A stretch of DNA of 64,000 nucleotides from an uncultured Clostridia bacterium (GTDB lineage: Bacteria; Bacillota; Clostridia; TANB77; CAG-508): the NCBI GenBank assembly GCA_944386325.1, contig CALXAP010000007.1, positions 1 through 64,000 of the forward strand. The letters run 5' to 3'. The translations under genes were made by a program, and so were the position numbers. Of the stretch, positions 9,487 through 19,789 are shown in pieces (position 1 is the first letter of the stretch; every line of letters begins with the position of its first letter). The notes under the pieces are model-generated. The model made no database searches, had not been told where the DNA came from, and saw only the letters and a program-made list of their open reading frames with translations.

Positions 9487-10194
9487 CTAATTTAACACAA
9501 TATTTTCAATCTGATTTATTAAGTACTTATAATCAATTTTCCCTACCCTTTTTCCACATTCTATATACATTATCTTATTAAATTTCATCATTTTTTTAAA
9601 CTTATTTAAATAAATTATCTCACTTTCTGAACATTCATTTACTCCTGGATAATCACAAGGACCAGGAATACACATCTTCTTTTTTGCTAAATATTTATAT
9701 TTCTTTTTCCATAAAAATTTATTATTATATAATAAATCCACACCTCTTATATTTGCTTTCCACATATCTAAATTATCCTCATATGGTTTCCAAATATAAT
9801 TATATCTATTATCTAACATTACACCTTTATCTCTAAGGCATAAATCTATTCCATCTGGATTTAACATTGGTATAAAATAAAAACTATATTCATTCCACAA
9901 TTCTTCAAGATTATACCCAATATAAATTTCTTTATTTTTCAATTTTTGCAAAAACTTTTCTATAAAACACATTATTGCTAAACTTATATAATAATCATTT
10001 GCATTACAACCTGTAATTATTAATTTCTTATTTTTACCTATTCCTAATCTAATAAAAAATATCTTTCTACCTAAAACACTTTTCCCAAAATCATTATAGA
10101 AAAAATTTTCATACTCATAACTCATATATTCACAATCATTTTCTAATCTATAAGAATAATATTTCTTATCAGTTTTTATAATATTAAAACTCAT
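9487..10194 (-). CDS. M14 carboxypeptidase-like protein, zinc ligands lost
   Basis: A 235-residue relative of M14 metallopeptidases (gamma-D-glutamyl-diamino acid endopeptidase type). The LNPDG motif (about 111-115) and the WKANIRGVDL segment are kept. The first zinc motif, normally G-x-H-x-x-E, reads G-C-N-A-N-D at 62-67, and the region expected to supply the second His reads MYIECGKR. All three zinc ligands therefore appear replaced and the protein ends early. It is probably a non-catalytic binding protein. Start chosen at MSFNII, 9 nt after AAAGGA, which the longer ORF would place inside the coding sequence. Confidence 0.7.
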   Translation of the reverse strand: MSFNIIKTDKKYYSYRLENDCEYMSYEYENFFYNDFGKSVLGRKIFFIRLGIGKNKKLIITGCNANDYYISLAIMCFIEKFLQKLKNKEIYIGYNLEELWNEYSFYFIPMLNPDGIDLCLRDKGVMLDNRYNYIWKPYEDNLDMWKANIRGVDLLYNNKFLWKKKYKYLAKKKMCIPGPCDYPGVNECSESEIIYLNKFKKMMKFNKIMYIECGKRVGKIDYKYLINQIENIVLN

Positions 10195-10668
10195 ATACAT
10201 CAATCCTTTATACAATCTATTTTTGTTAAATAAAAAATATTCAAAAAAATTTTTTATTTTGTGTATATAAATTTTAATTTCGCATATAATATTGACATAA
10301 GGTTTCTATTAGTTGAACAAAGAGTATTATTAGATTTATAATAGTTTAATAATATTCGAGCAAAGATTTATTGTGGTTTATTAAAAATAGATTATAATAA
10401 GTCGGCGATAAGGTTATATTATGTGTATGTAAGCTATTTGGTATAATGGTTAAATTATATGTAATATAGCTGAGTTAAGATTATATTAATATCTAATTAT
10501 TAATGGTTATTATTAGTCCTTTATGGATGAATATAGTTATTCGTGGTGTTTTTATAGTCGAGCAACTGATTAATATATGTGGTTTATTGCTTATTTATAT
10601 AGCAATATATATTAGGTGAAAAAACTATGTATATTAGTTTGAGCAAAGATTAATATTAGCTTTATGAT
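10195..10668. other. 474-bp gene-less region with irregular GAGCAAAG repeats
   Basis: No supportable gene on either strand. Motifs related to GAGCAAAGATTAATATTAG recur at 10315, 10358, 10560 and 10641, and TGTGGTTTATT occurs twice. The sequence is richer in G on the plus strand than the surrounding intergenic DNA. A TTGACA at about 10292 has no convincing -10. Function unknown. Confidence 0.5.
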
Positions 10669-10703
10669 AATAGCATGTAGGTTATAATTTCCTACATGCT
10701 ATT
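10669..10703 (-). terminator. Terminator of gyrB
   Basis: AATAGCATGTAGG and CCTACATGCTATT form a perfect 13-bp stem with a 9-nt loop directly after the gyrB stop codon. The T-run after the stem is short. Confidence 0.75.
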
Positions 10704-10706
10704 AAT

Positions 10707-12635
<1,929 letters not shown>

Positions 12636-12639
12636 TCAT

Positions 12640-12876
12640 CTATTTAACTCTTCCAGCAATTGTTGTTGGCAAAATATTTGATATATATATTTTTAAATCT
12701 TCTTTTTCTTTTGTTATTATTAATGTTCTTGCATTATTACCTGAAATATCTGTTATTTTTTCTTTATATGTTTTAAGAAAATCTTTATAAAATTCCCATT
12801 TAAGTGTTTCTATATTTAATATACATATAACATTTTTTTCATTTACAATATAATTTTTACCTATGTGCAAATACAT
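12640..12876 (-). CDS. remB: RemB-like (DUF370) regulator
   Basis: A 78-residue protein beginning MYLHIGKNYIV, with SGNNARTLIITKEKED and a basic end. This matches the DUF370 family (RemB, formerly YaaB), which in Bacillus subtilis sits between recF and gyrB, exactly the position here. RemA is a DNA-binding regulator of matrix and osmoprotection genes; RemB's own role is less clear. Identification rests on small size, sequence start and perfect synteny. Confidence 0.8.
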   Translation of the reverse strand: MYLHIGKNYIVNEKNVICILNIETLKWEFYKDFLKTYKEKITDISGNNARTLIITKEKEDLKIYISNILPTTIAGRVK

Positions 12877-12905
12877 ATTATCACAAAATTCCTTTCAAAT
12901 CAAAA

Positions 12906-14003
12906 TTATTTTATAATTCCATTATCCACATAAAAATACTTAGCATTTATATCCTGCTTATCAAAAACACCTTTTTCTGTACATGTGATTATTACTTGAT
13001 TATTCTCCATTAAATCTAATAAATTTAATCTTCTTTTTGAATCTAATTCAGACATAAAATCATCTAACAAAAGAATTGGCTTTTCTTCTAATTCATCTTT
13101 TATTATTTCTAATTCTGTTATTTTTAGTGATAATACTGCAGTTCTATGCTGACCTTGAGAACCATATAGATTTAATTTTTTTCCATTTATACTTATTACA
13201 AAATCTTCTCTTTGTATACCTGCATTTGTCATACCTGTTTTTATATCTAAATTTCTATTATTTTTTAATTTCTCTAAAAAGTCTTTTCTATCTTTGAAAT
13301 TATATATATATTGTATATCTATTTTTTCGTTTTTATTTGTAATATTTCCATGTATATAATTAATTTTATCTATTATTTTTTTTATAAATTCTTCTCTATA
13401 ATTATGAATTTTTTCACCATATATAGATAAATTTTCATCCCAAATATCTAAAAGATTATAATTAACATCACTAAATTTTATTTGTTTTAAATATGCATTT
13501 CTTTGTGCAATTATTTTATTATATTGATTTAAAGAATAAATATATTTAGGTCTTAGTTGACTAATCATTATATCTAAAAATCTTCTTCTTTTAGATGGAC
13601 CATTTTTTAAAATGTTTATATCATCTGGTGTAAAAAGTACAATATAAATATTTCCTATGATTTCACTTGTTTTTTTAACAGGAACATTATTTACTAAAAA
13701 TCTTTTTTTATCATCTATTCTTAGATTTATTTTTCCACTTCTATCTTTTTTCTCATAAGATATTTCTATATCTGCATAATCTTTATTAAAATTTATCAAT
13801 TCCTTATCTTTATTTGTTCTAAAAGATTTTCCTATTGAACAAAGAAAAATAGCTTCTAATAAATTAGTTTTACCTTGAGCATTATCTCCATAAAAAATAT
13901 TTATACCCTTATCTAATTGTACTTTTTGCACATTATAATTTCTGAAATTTTGTAAATCTATTTCCTTTATATACATATTTATCCGAGTTAATCTTTCACT
14001 CAT
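12906..14003 (-). CDS. recF: DNA repair protein RecF
   Basis: An SMC-like ATPase that loads RecA at single-strand gaps with RecO and RecR. Walker A GDNAQGKTNLLEAI is preceded by DLQNFRNY. The signature region is LYGSQGQHRTAVLSLK, and Walker B is LLLDDFMSELDSKRR. Length is 365 residues from the first ATG, which follows GAGGTGAA at short spacing. A second candidate start, MYIKEIDLQNF, is nine codons later and gives the more usual N-terminus. Only 9 bp separate it from dnaN; the S4-domain gene (yaaA/rlbA) usually found between them is missing. Confidence 0.95.
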   Translation of the reverse strand: MSERLTRINMYIKEIDLQNFRNYNVQKVQLDKGINIFYGDNAQGKTNLLEAIFLCSIGKSFRTNKDKELINFNKDYADIEISYEKKDRSGKINLRIDDKKRFLVNNVPVKKTSEIIGNIYIVLFTPDDINILKNGPSKRRRFLDIMISQLRPKYIYSLNQYNKIIAQRNAYLKQIKFSDVNYNLLDIWDENLSIYGEKIHNYREEFIKKIIDKINYIHGNITNKNEKIDIQYIYNFKDRKDFLEKLKNNRNLDIKTGMTNAGIQREDFVISINGKKLNLYGSQGQHRTAVLSLKITELEIIKDELEEKPILLLDDFMSELDSKRRLNLLDLMENNQVIITCTEKGVFDKQDINAKYFYVDNGIIK

Positions 14004-14012
14004 TTCACCTCA

Positions 14013-15131
14013 TTATTCTTTAAGTCTTATAGGAAGAATCATATATATATAATCCCCATCTTCTTCTACAGATCTTATAATAGCAGGAGAAATATTTGTT
14101 CCAAAATCAACAAAAATTTCCTCATCATCTATAGACTTAAGAGCATCTAAATAATATTTTGGATTAAAACCTATTTCTAAATTCTTTCCTTCTGTAGATA
14201 AATATATTTCCTCTTTTGCATCACCTGTTTGATTTGTACAAGAAATTGTTAATTTACCTATATCTATAAATAATTTTACAGGATATTTCTTTTCTTTTTC
14301 TATACTTGAAGATGATATTAAACTTATTCTTTCAAAACAATCTTGTAAAATATTTTTATTTACTCTTATTCTTGTTTCAAATCCATTTGGTATAGCATTT
14401 CTGTAATTTAAAAATTCTCCTTCTAATAATCTAGTAACAATTTTACAATCATCTAATTCAAATAATGCTTGGTTTTTAGAAACTCCTATTTTTACCATAT
14501 CAAATGAATCTTGTATTATTTTATTTACTTCATTTAAAGTTTTTCCTGGAATTACAGCACTAAAATCATGAGTTTTTGAATCTAAAAAAACACTTTTCCA
14601 TGCTAATCTAAATCCATCTACAGCAACTACATTTAATTTATTATTTTTTATTTCAAATAAACATCCTGTAAAAATTGGTCTATTTTCTTCATTACTAACT
14701 GCAAAAATTGTTTTTCTAACCATATTTTTTAATTTATTTTGTTCTATTTCAATAGAATTGTGAATATCTATTTTAGGAAGTTCAGGAAATTCATCTGGAT
14801 TCATAGTTGCAAGTTTATAAAGTGATCCTTCACATTCAATAACTAATAAATTTTGTTCATTTAAACTAATATATATATCAGTATTAGGTAGTTTTCTTAT
14901 TATTTCACTAAACATAATTGCATTAACAACAGTACTACCCTCTTCTTTAATATCACAAGATATTATATATTCTATACCGATTTCTAAATCATATGTTGTT
15001 AATTTAAGTTTATTATCATTTGTTTGTAGAAGTATTCCTTCTAATATAGGCATTGTTGTTTTAGATGATACTCCTTTTACTACGGAATTAATGCCTTTGA
15101 TTAATTTTTCTTTTTCACAAACAATTTTCAT
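14013..15131 (-). CDS. dnaN: DNA polymerase III sliding clamp (beta)
   Basis: A 372-residue processivity clamp that tethers polymerase III to DNA as a ring dimer. Three clamp folds are visible by length and motif spacing: MKIVCEKEKLIKGINSVVKG at the start, GRPIFTG-like NRPIFTGCLFE in the middle, and the C-terminal MILPIRLKE end where the family has M-P-x-R. AAGGAG lies seven bases before the ATG. The 330-bp gap upstream to dnaA carries DnaA boxes. Confidence 0.96.
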   Translation of the reverse strand: MKIVCEKEKLIKGINSVVKGVSSKTTMPILEGILLQTNDNKLKLTTYDLEIGIEYIISCDIKEEGSTVVNAIMFSEIIRKLPNTDIYISLNEQNLLVIECEGSLYKLATMNPDEFPELPKIDIHNSIEIEQNKLKNMVRKTIFAVSNEENRPIFTGCLFEIKNNKLNVVAVDGFRLAWKSVFLDSKTHDFSAVIPGKTLNEVNKIIQDSFDMVKIGVSKNQALFELDDCKIVTRLLEGEFLNYRNAIPNGFETRIRVNKNILQDCFERISLISSSSIEKEKKYPVKLFIDIGKLTISCTNQTGDAKEEIYLSTEGKNLEIGFNPKYYLDALKSIDDEEIFVDFGTNISPAIIRSVEEDGDYIYMILPIRLKE

Positions 15132-15461
15132 CGAAAATCTCCTTTTATAATAATATAATATTTATAGTAGTAATAGTAGTAGGTGTTGTGGATAATGTGG
15201 AAAAGTATGTGTAAATCTTATTTGCGTATAAAAAATCGTGTTGATATTTTTGTTAATAAGTCGACATACTTATACACATGTTATTAAAAAAGTTGTTAAT
15301 AACTATCTTATAAACAAATAATATACAAGTAATTAACATGTAGGTTGTGGTTAACTTTTATAATGCTTGTACATCTAGGATTATAAGTGTTAAAATAAAA
15401 ACATGTTTTGTAAAACATTTATTTTTTTTATTCTTTGTAAGTATTTATTTTTTAATAAATT
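15132..15461. other. Origin of replication, dnaA-dnaN part (incDnaA-like)
   Basis: A 330-bp gene-less segment with a perfect DnaA box TGTGGATAA at 15187-15195 and a near-consensus TTATACACA at 15270-15278. Further TGTGGAAAA and TTGTGGTTAA look-alikes occur, along with AT-rich stretches. Another perfect TTATCCACA lies at 15487-15495 inside the dnaA 3' end. Firmicute origins are usually bipartite around dnaA, which fits. Confidence 0.75.
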
Positions 15462-16787
15462 TTAAGCTGTTAAATTCTTTTTCACATTATCCACAATTAA
15501 TTTTGTATTTTGATTTGACTTTATTTCTTTTTCTATTTTTTTCACAGCATGCATTACAGTAGTATGATCTCTTTTACCAAACTCATCTCCTATCTTTGGA
15601 AATGAAGCATTTGCAATACTTCTACATAAATACATTGCTATTTGTCTAGGAAAAACAATATCATTAGATTTTTTAGATGATTTCATATCTTTAATATCTA
15701 TTCCAAAATATTTAGCTACTACTTCTTGTATATATTCTATAGAAATAACTCTTTCTTTTTTTGTAATAATATCGTTAATAGATTCCTCTGCCATTTCTAA
15801 TGTAATCGGAATATTTGCTAAAGAAGCATGTGCAACTATTTTATTTAATGCACCTTCTAATTCTCTGATATTTGAATCTATTTTAGATGCAATATTAGAT
15901 AAAATTGCATCATCTATAACTATATGATCTAAATCTGCTTTTTTTCTTAATATTGCAAGACGTGTCTCATAATCAGGGTTAGAAATATCTGCAATAAGTC
16001 CCCATTCAAATCTAGATTTTAATCTATCTTCTAGTAATTGAATATCTCTTGGAGGTTTATCACTAGATATTACTATCTGCTTTCCGCTTTCATATAATGT
16101 GTTAAATGTGTGGAAAAACTCTTCTTGGACAGCATCTTTCTTGGCGATAAATTGTATATCGTCAATTAAAAGAAGATCTATATTTCTATATTTATTTCTG
16201 AACTTCTCATTTGTATTATCTTTAATAGCATTTATTAATTCATTAGTAAATTTTTCAGATGTTACATATAAAACTTTTGTATTTCTGTTATTTTTTAATA
16301 TTTCATTACCTATTGAATGCATCAAATGAGTTTTACCAAGTCCAACACCACCATATAAAAATAGTGGATTATATGCTGTACCAAGAGATTCTGTAACTGC
16401 AAGAGCTGCTGCATGTGCTAATCTGTTGTTATTTCCAACAACAAAAGAATCGAATGTATATCTTGGATTTAATGATGTATTTGAGTATCCAAATTTATTA
16501 TCTATTGTACTTTTAGATTCTTTTGAGTCTGTAGAATTTTCCTCTAGTTCTATAGATATTTTGTAAGTTTTATTTGTTAAAAATTTAAAAACATTTATTA
16601 GTAAATCGTAATATCTAGTTTCTAAAAGTTCTTTTTGAAAAACTGATTCTACATGAAAGATAATCTCATCATTAGTTATTTCTTTTATTTCTAAATTGTG
16701 AATCCATGTTGAATAAGAGATTTCTGTCATTTCTTTTTTTAAAAGTTCTTTAGCTTTTAATAAAAGTTCATCTTTATATAATTGCAT
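15462..16787 (-). CDS. dnaA: Chromosomal replication initiator DnaA
   Basis: A 441-residue initiator that binds DnaA boxes and melts oriC. Domain I is the helical N-terminus and domain II is a short linker rich in Ser/Lys. Domain III is AAA+ with GGVGLGKTHLMHSIG and LLIDDIQFI. Domain IV has the DNA-binding signature GKRDHTTVMHAVKKI near the end. The start at MQLYKDELL is preferred: AAGGAG lies 12 nt upstream and would otherwise be inside the ORF, which opens with TTG. DnaA boxes on both sides suggest autoregulation. Confidence 0.96.
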   Translation of the reverse strand: MQLYKDELLLKAKELLKKEMTEISYSTWIHNLEIKEITNDEIIFHVESVFQKELLETRYYDLLINVFKFLTNKTYKISIELEENSTDSKESKSTIDNKFGYSNTSLNPRYTFDSFVVGNNNRLAHAAALAVTESLGTAYNPLFLYGGVGLGKTHLMHSIGNEILKNNRNTKVLYVTSEKFTNELINAIKDNTNEKFRNKYRNIDLLLIDDIQFIAKKDAVQEEFFHTFNTLYESGKQIVISSDKPPRDIQLLEDRLKSRFEWGLIADISNPDYETRLAILRKKADLDHIVIDDAILSNIASKIDSNIRELEGALNKIVAHASLANIPITLEMAEESINDIITKKERVISIEYIQEVVAKYFGIDIKDMKSSKKSNDIVFPRQIAMYLCRSIANASFPKIGDEFGKRDHTTVMHAVKKIEKEIKSNQNTKLIVDNVKKNLTA

Positions 16788-16808
16788 TATAAAATTCAGC
16801 TCCTTCAA

Positions 16809-17047
16809 ATAATATTACAGGAAAAATCAGAATAAGTTATCCACAAACTTATCCACATCTGTTGAAAACTATTTCAAAATTGTTACTTTTTCTTCACATT
16901 TTTATGACAAAAAAATCATAAAAAATGTACAAAAATACCTTTAAAGCCTTATTTCCCTATTATTTAAATATCATACCAAAAAAGGTGTGTATAAGTCAAT
17001 AAAAATTGTGTATAAAAAAAATTTAGTTTTAAAAAAGTAAAAATATA
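16809..17047. other. Origin of replication, rpmH-dnaA part
   Basis: Two perfect DnaA boxes, TTATCCACA, at 16837-16845 and 16849-16857, just 3 bp apart, right upstream of dnaA. Two TGTGTATAA near-consensus boxes lie at 16986-16994 and 17007-17015. Between them is a very AT-rich stretch that could serve as unwinding element. This is the point where leftward and rightward transcription diverge, as expected for oriC. Confidence 0.8.
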
Positions 17048-17076
17048 TTGACAAAATTTACTTAAAATTATATAAT
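17048..17076 (+). promoter_or_regulatory. Consensus sigma-A promoter of the rpmH operon
   Basis: TTGACA at 17048-17053, a 17-nt spacer and TATAAT at 17071-17076: a perfect vegetative promoter 39 bp before the rpmH ATG. Confidence 0.85.
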
Positions 17077-17114
17077 TCTTATACTTATACCGATATTGTA
17101 TTAGGAGGTGCAAA

Positions 17115-17249
17115 ATGAAAAGAACTTATCAACCTAAAAAAAGACAAAGACAAAAAGAACATGGTTTTTTAAAGAGAATGAGTACAAAAGCTGGTAGAAA
17201 AGTATTAAAAGCAAGAAGAAATAAAGGTAGAAAAAAATTATGTGCTTAA
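17115..17249 (+). CDS. rpmH: 50S ribosomal protein L34
   Basis: A 44-residue, highly basic ribosomal protein: [20 protein letters not shown] and onward, with [19 protein letters not shown] at the end, which is the family signature. AGGAGGTG precedes the ATG at good spacing. It starts the rightward operon rpmH-rnpA-yidD-yidC-jag. It is too short for ordinary ORF cut-offs. Confidence 0.97.
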   Translation: MKRTYQPKKRQRQKEHGFLKRMSTKAGRKVLKARRNKGRKKLCA

Positions 17250-17330
17250 AATATATTCAAGAGGCTTCAGATATAATACTGTTAGCCTTTTTTCAATTTG
17301 TACACATATTATTAAGAATGGAAAATAGTA

Positions 17331-17681
17331 ATGAAAACAAAAATGTTGAAAAAAAATTATGAATTTAAGAGAGTATTTGAGAAAAAGAAATATTATGGTG
17401 GAAAGTATTTAGAAATATTTGTTTTAGAAAATAAAACAAATGAGAATTATTTAGGAATAGCTATTAGTAAGAAGATAGCAAATAGTGTTAATAGAAATAG
17501 AATTAAAAGATTAATAAGAGAGTCATTTAGAAAGATTGAAAATAATATTTCTTTAGGATATAATATAGTAATATTATGGAAAAAAAATATAGATATAAAA
17601 TATGCAAAATACGATAATATATATAAAGATTTAGAAAATATTCTATTAAATGCAAAATTATATATTAGGGATGAGATATGA
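17331..17681 (+). CDS. rnpA: Ribonuclease P protein component
   Basis: A 116-residue basic protein that assists the catalytic RNase P RNA in tRNA 5' maturation. It has the family's F-x-x-V-F opening (FKRVFEKKKYY) and the RNR motif NSVNRNRIKRLIRESFR. The SD is weak, as often in this operon. Its end overlaps yidD by 4 bp (ATGA), implying coupled translation. Confidence 0.95.
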   Translation: MKTKMLKKNYEFKRVFEKKKYYGGKYLEIFVLENKTNENYLGIAISKKIANSVNRNRIKRLIRESFRKIENNISLGYNIVILWKKNIDIKYAKYDNIYKDLENILLNAKLYIRDEI

Positions 17682-17902
17682 AGAGAATATTAATAAAGTT
17701 AATAAAAATATATCAAAAAGTTGTATCTCCATTTTTATCTAATATAGGTATACATTGCAAATATTATCCTACTTGTTCCGAATATACAAGACAAGCTATT
17801 GAGGAATATGGTGCAATAAAAGGAAGTATGCTTGGAATAATTAGAATAATAAAATGTAATCCATTTTCAAAAGGAGGGTATGACCCTTTAAAAAAACAAT
17901 AG
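17678..17902 (+). CDS. yidD: Membrane protein insertion efficiency factor YidD
   Basis: A 74-residue protein with YQKVVSPFL, CKYYPTCSEYTRQAIEEYG and NPFSKGGYDPL, all family hallmarks. It is thought to help YidC-dependent insertion of membrane proteins at the inner face of the membrane. It overlaps rnpA and lies 11 bp before yidC. Confidence 0.95.
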   Translation: MKRILIKLIKIYQKVVSPFLSNIGIHCKYYPTCSEYTRQAIEEYGAIKGSMLGIIRIIKCNPFSKGGYDPLKKQ

Positions 17903-17913
17903 GGAGGATATAA

Positions 17914-18753
17914 ATGGCGTTTTTAGCGAGTTTATTTGGATATTTACTAAATTTTATATATGATTTAGTAAATAATTATGGTTTAGCAATTATTATATTC
18001 ACAATAATCATAAAATTATTAATGTTGCCAATTTCAATAAAGCAACAAAAGACTATGAAAAAATCTGTAAAAATACAAGAAAAAGTAAGGCAATTGCAAT
18101 TTAAATATAAAAATAATCCAGAACAATTAAATAAAGCAACAATAGAACTGTACAAATCAGAGAAAATGAGTCCATTTAGTGGATGTTTAAGTGCAATATT
18201 GCAAATTGTAATATTATTATCTGTATTTTTTATGGTACAAAGTCCACTTACATATATGAAAAAAGTAGATGAAGGATTAATAAATCAATATAAAGATGAA
18301 ATAAAACAGAGTCAGGAAGGTCAAAATAATCAGACAATATATCCAGAAATTGAGATTATAAAAGAAAAGGGAGCACAAGATGAAAGAGTAAACATAAATA
18401 TGGAATTTTTAGGATTAGACCTAAGTTCTGTACCAATTTCAAATTTATCAGATTTTAGAGTATACATAATTCCAGTATTATATGTAATATCTTCATTTAT
18501 ATCAATTAAATTATCAAATTCTGTTACAAATAAGAAGAAAAATGAAACAGAAGAACAAGAACCTTCTGAGATGGAAGCTATAATGCAAGCTAATAAAAGT
18601 ATGATGTATATTATGCCAATTATGTCAGTTTCTATTTCAATGGTTGCACCATTAGGACTTGCTTTATATTGGTTAGTAAGTAATGTATTAATGATTACAG
18701 AAAAATTAATATTAAATAAAGTTATGGATTCTAAGGAGGAAGAAAATGTCTAA
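17914..18753 (+). CDS. yidC: Membrane protein insertase YidC/OxaA
   Basis: A 279-residue Gram-positive type insertase. It has a hydrophobic first segment at 5-35, a conserved cytoplasmic hairpin (SIKQQKTMKKSVKIQEKVRQLQ), TM segments around 80-100 and 160-180, and a last TM pair (MYIMPIMSVSISMVAPLGLALYW). There is no lipobox Cys, unlike many Gram-positive YidC proteins. SD AGGGAGG lies upstream of the ATG. It overlaps jag by 8 bp. Confidence 0.93.
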   Translation: MAFLASLFGYLLNFIYDLVNNYGLAIIIFTIIIKLLMLPISIKQQKTMKKSVKIQEKVRQLQFKYKNNPEQLNKATIELYKSEKMSPFSGCLSAILQIVILLSVFFMVQSPLTYMKKVDEGLINQYKDEIKQSQEGQNNQTIYPEIEIIKEKGAQDERVNINMEFLGLDLSSVPISNLSDFRVYIIPVLYVISSFISIKLSNSVTNKKKNETEEQEPSEMEAIMQANKSMMYIMPIMSVSISMVAPLGLALYWLVSNVLMITEKLILNKVMDSKEEENV

Positions 18754-19420
18754 TTCAATTATTTCAGAAGGTCATACAACAAGTGAGGCAATAGAAAAAG
18801 GTTTGAAAATATTAAATACTACAAGAGAAAAAGTTGATATTAAGGTTTTAGAAGAAGAAAAAAGAAGTTTCTTTAGTATATTAGAACCTAGAATTGTTAA
18901 AGTAGAAATGAAGTTAAAAGAAAATCATGAAAATATAGTAGATAAAGAAGCTGTTTCAGAAGATGAAATAAAAAAAGTACAAGAAGGAATAAAAAGTTTC
19001 ATATATGACATATTTGGAAAAATGAAAATAAATAATTTTAAATTTAATATGTTTTATAAAAATGAATATTTAAATATAATTATAGAAGGAGAAAATGTAA
19101 ATCATTTAATAGGATATAGGGGAGAGACATTAAATGCATTGCAGACAATAATATCATCATATGTTTCAAGTACATTACATAGCAGAGTAAAAGTTGTAAT
19201 AGATATAAATAATTATAAAGAAAAAAGAAGAGTTGTATTAGAAGATTTAGCAGTAAAAATGGCAAATAAAGCAATAAAAACTAAAAAAAATGTAACACTT
19301 GAGCCAATGCAACCATATGAAAGAAAGATTATACATTCAAAATTACAAAATAATAGTAAAGTTAGAACACATAGTATTGGGGAGAATCAAAATAGAAGAA
19401 TTGTAATTGAATTAAAATAA
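18746..19420 (+). CDS. khpB: RNA-binding protein KhpB/Jag
   Basis: A 224-residue protein with three parts: Jag_N (EGHTTSEAIEKGLKILN), a KH domain (about 95-150, with GRGET-like GYRGETLNALQTI), and a C-terminal R3H domain (LEPMQPYERKIIHSKLQ...VRTHSIGE). KhpB works with KhpA in RNA binding and cell-division control. AGGAGG precedes the ATG inside the yidC end. It is the last gene before a strong terminator. Confidence 0.94.
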   Translation: MSNSIISEGHTTSEAIEKGLKILNTTREKVDIKVLEEEKRSFFSILEPRIVKVEMKLKENHENIVDKEAVSEDEIKKVQEGIKSFIYDIFGKMKINNFKFNMFYKNEYLNIIIEGENVNHLIGYRGETLNALQTIISSYVSSTLHSRVKVVIDINNYKEKRRVVLEDLAVKMANKAIKTKKNVTLEPMQPYERKIIHSKLQNNSKVRTHSIGENQNRRIVIELK

Positions 19421-19466
19421 GCAAAAAGCTTAAAAGTTTTAAGACTTTTAAGCTTTTTGCTTATTT
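19419..19466 (+). terminator. Terminator of the rpmH-jag operon
   Basis: A 19-bp perfect stem (AAGCAAAAAGCTTAAAAGT against its complement) with a six-base loop, followed by TATTTT. It overlaps the jag stop codon. Confidence 0.9.
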
Positions 19467-19468
19467 TA

Positions 19469-19598
19469 ATCAACCTCTTTCATTCAGGCTCAAAATCAAA
19501 GATTTTGCCCATGAACATTCCTCATTAAATTATATAACAAATTCTATAAACATCTCCAATCGCATTCAAAATTTATTCTATATTATTATTTCAAAATC
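19469..19598. mobile_element. 201-bp hairpin element, right part only
   Basis: Matches the element from the central CCTCTTTCATTCAGG to the right terminus TATTATTTCAAAATC. The left half is replaced by the jag terminator. Confidence 0.8.
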
Positions 19599-19640
19599 TA
19601 TAAATCACGATATAGAAAAAATTTAATAGAATAAATGTAG

Positions 19641-19659
19641 GGGCGAACAGTGTTCGCCC
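19641..19659. repeat. GGGCGAACA palindrome copy 4
   Basis: Perfect GGGCGAACAGTGTTCGCCC with TGTAG on the left and GAACTACGAAGG on the right. It follows the hairpin element by 42 bp, the usual composite arrangement. Confidence 0.9.
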
Positions 19660-19789
19660 GAACTACGAAGGTATTTCTCAAAAAAATGAACATATAAAAA
19701 ATCAATTTATATTTTCATGTGAAAATATAAATTGATTTTTTATGTCTACTGTGATAAAATTATAAAGATTATTTTTAGGAGGGATGAAT

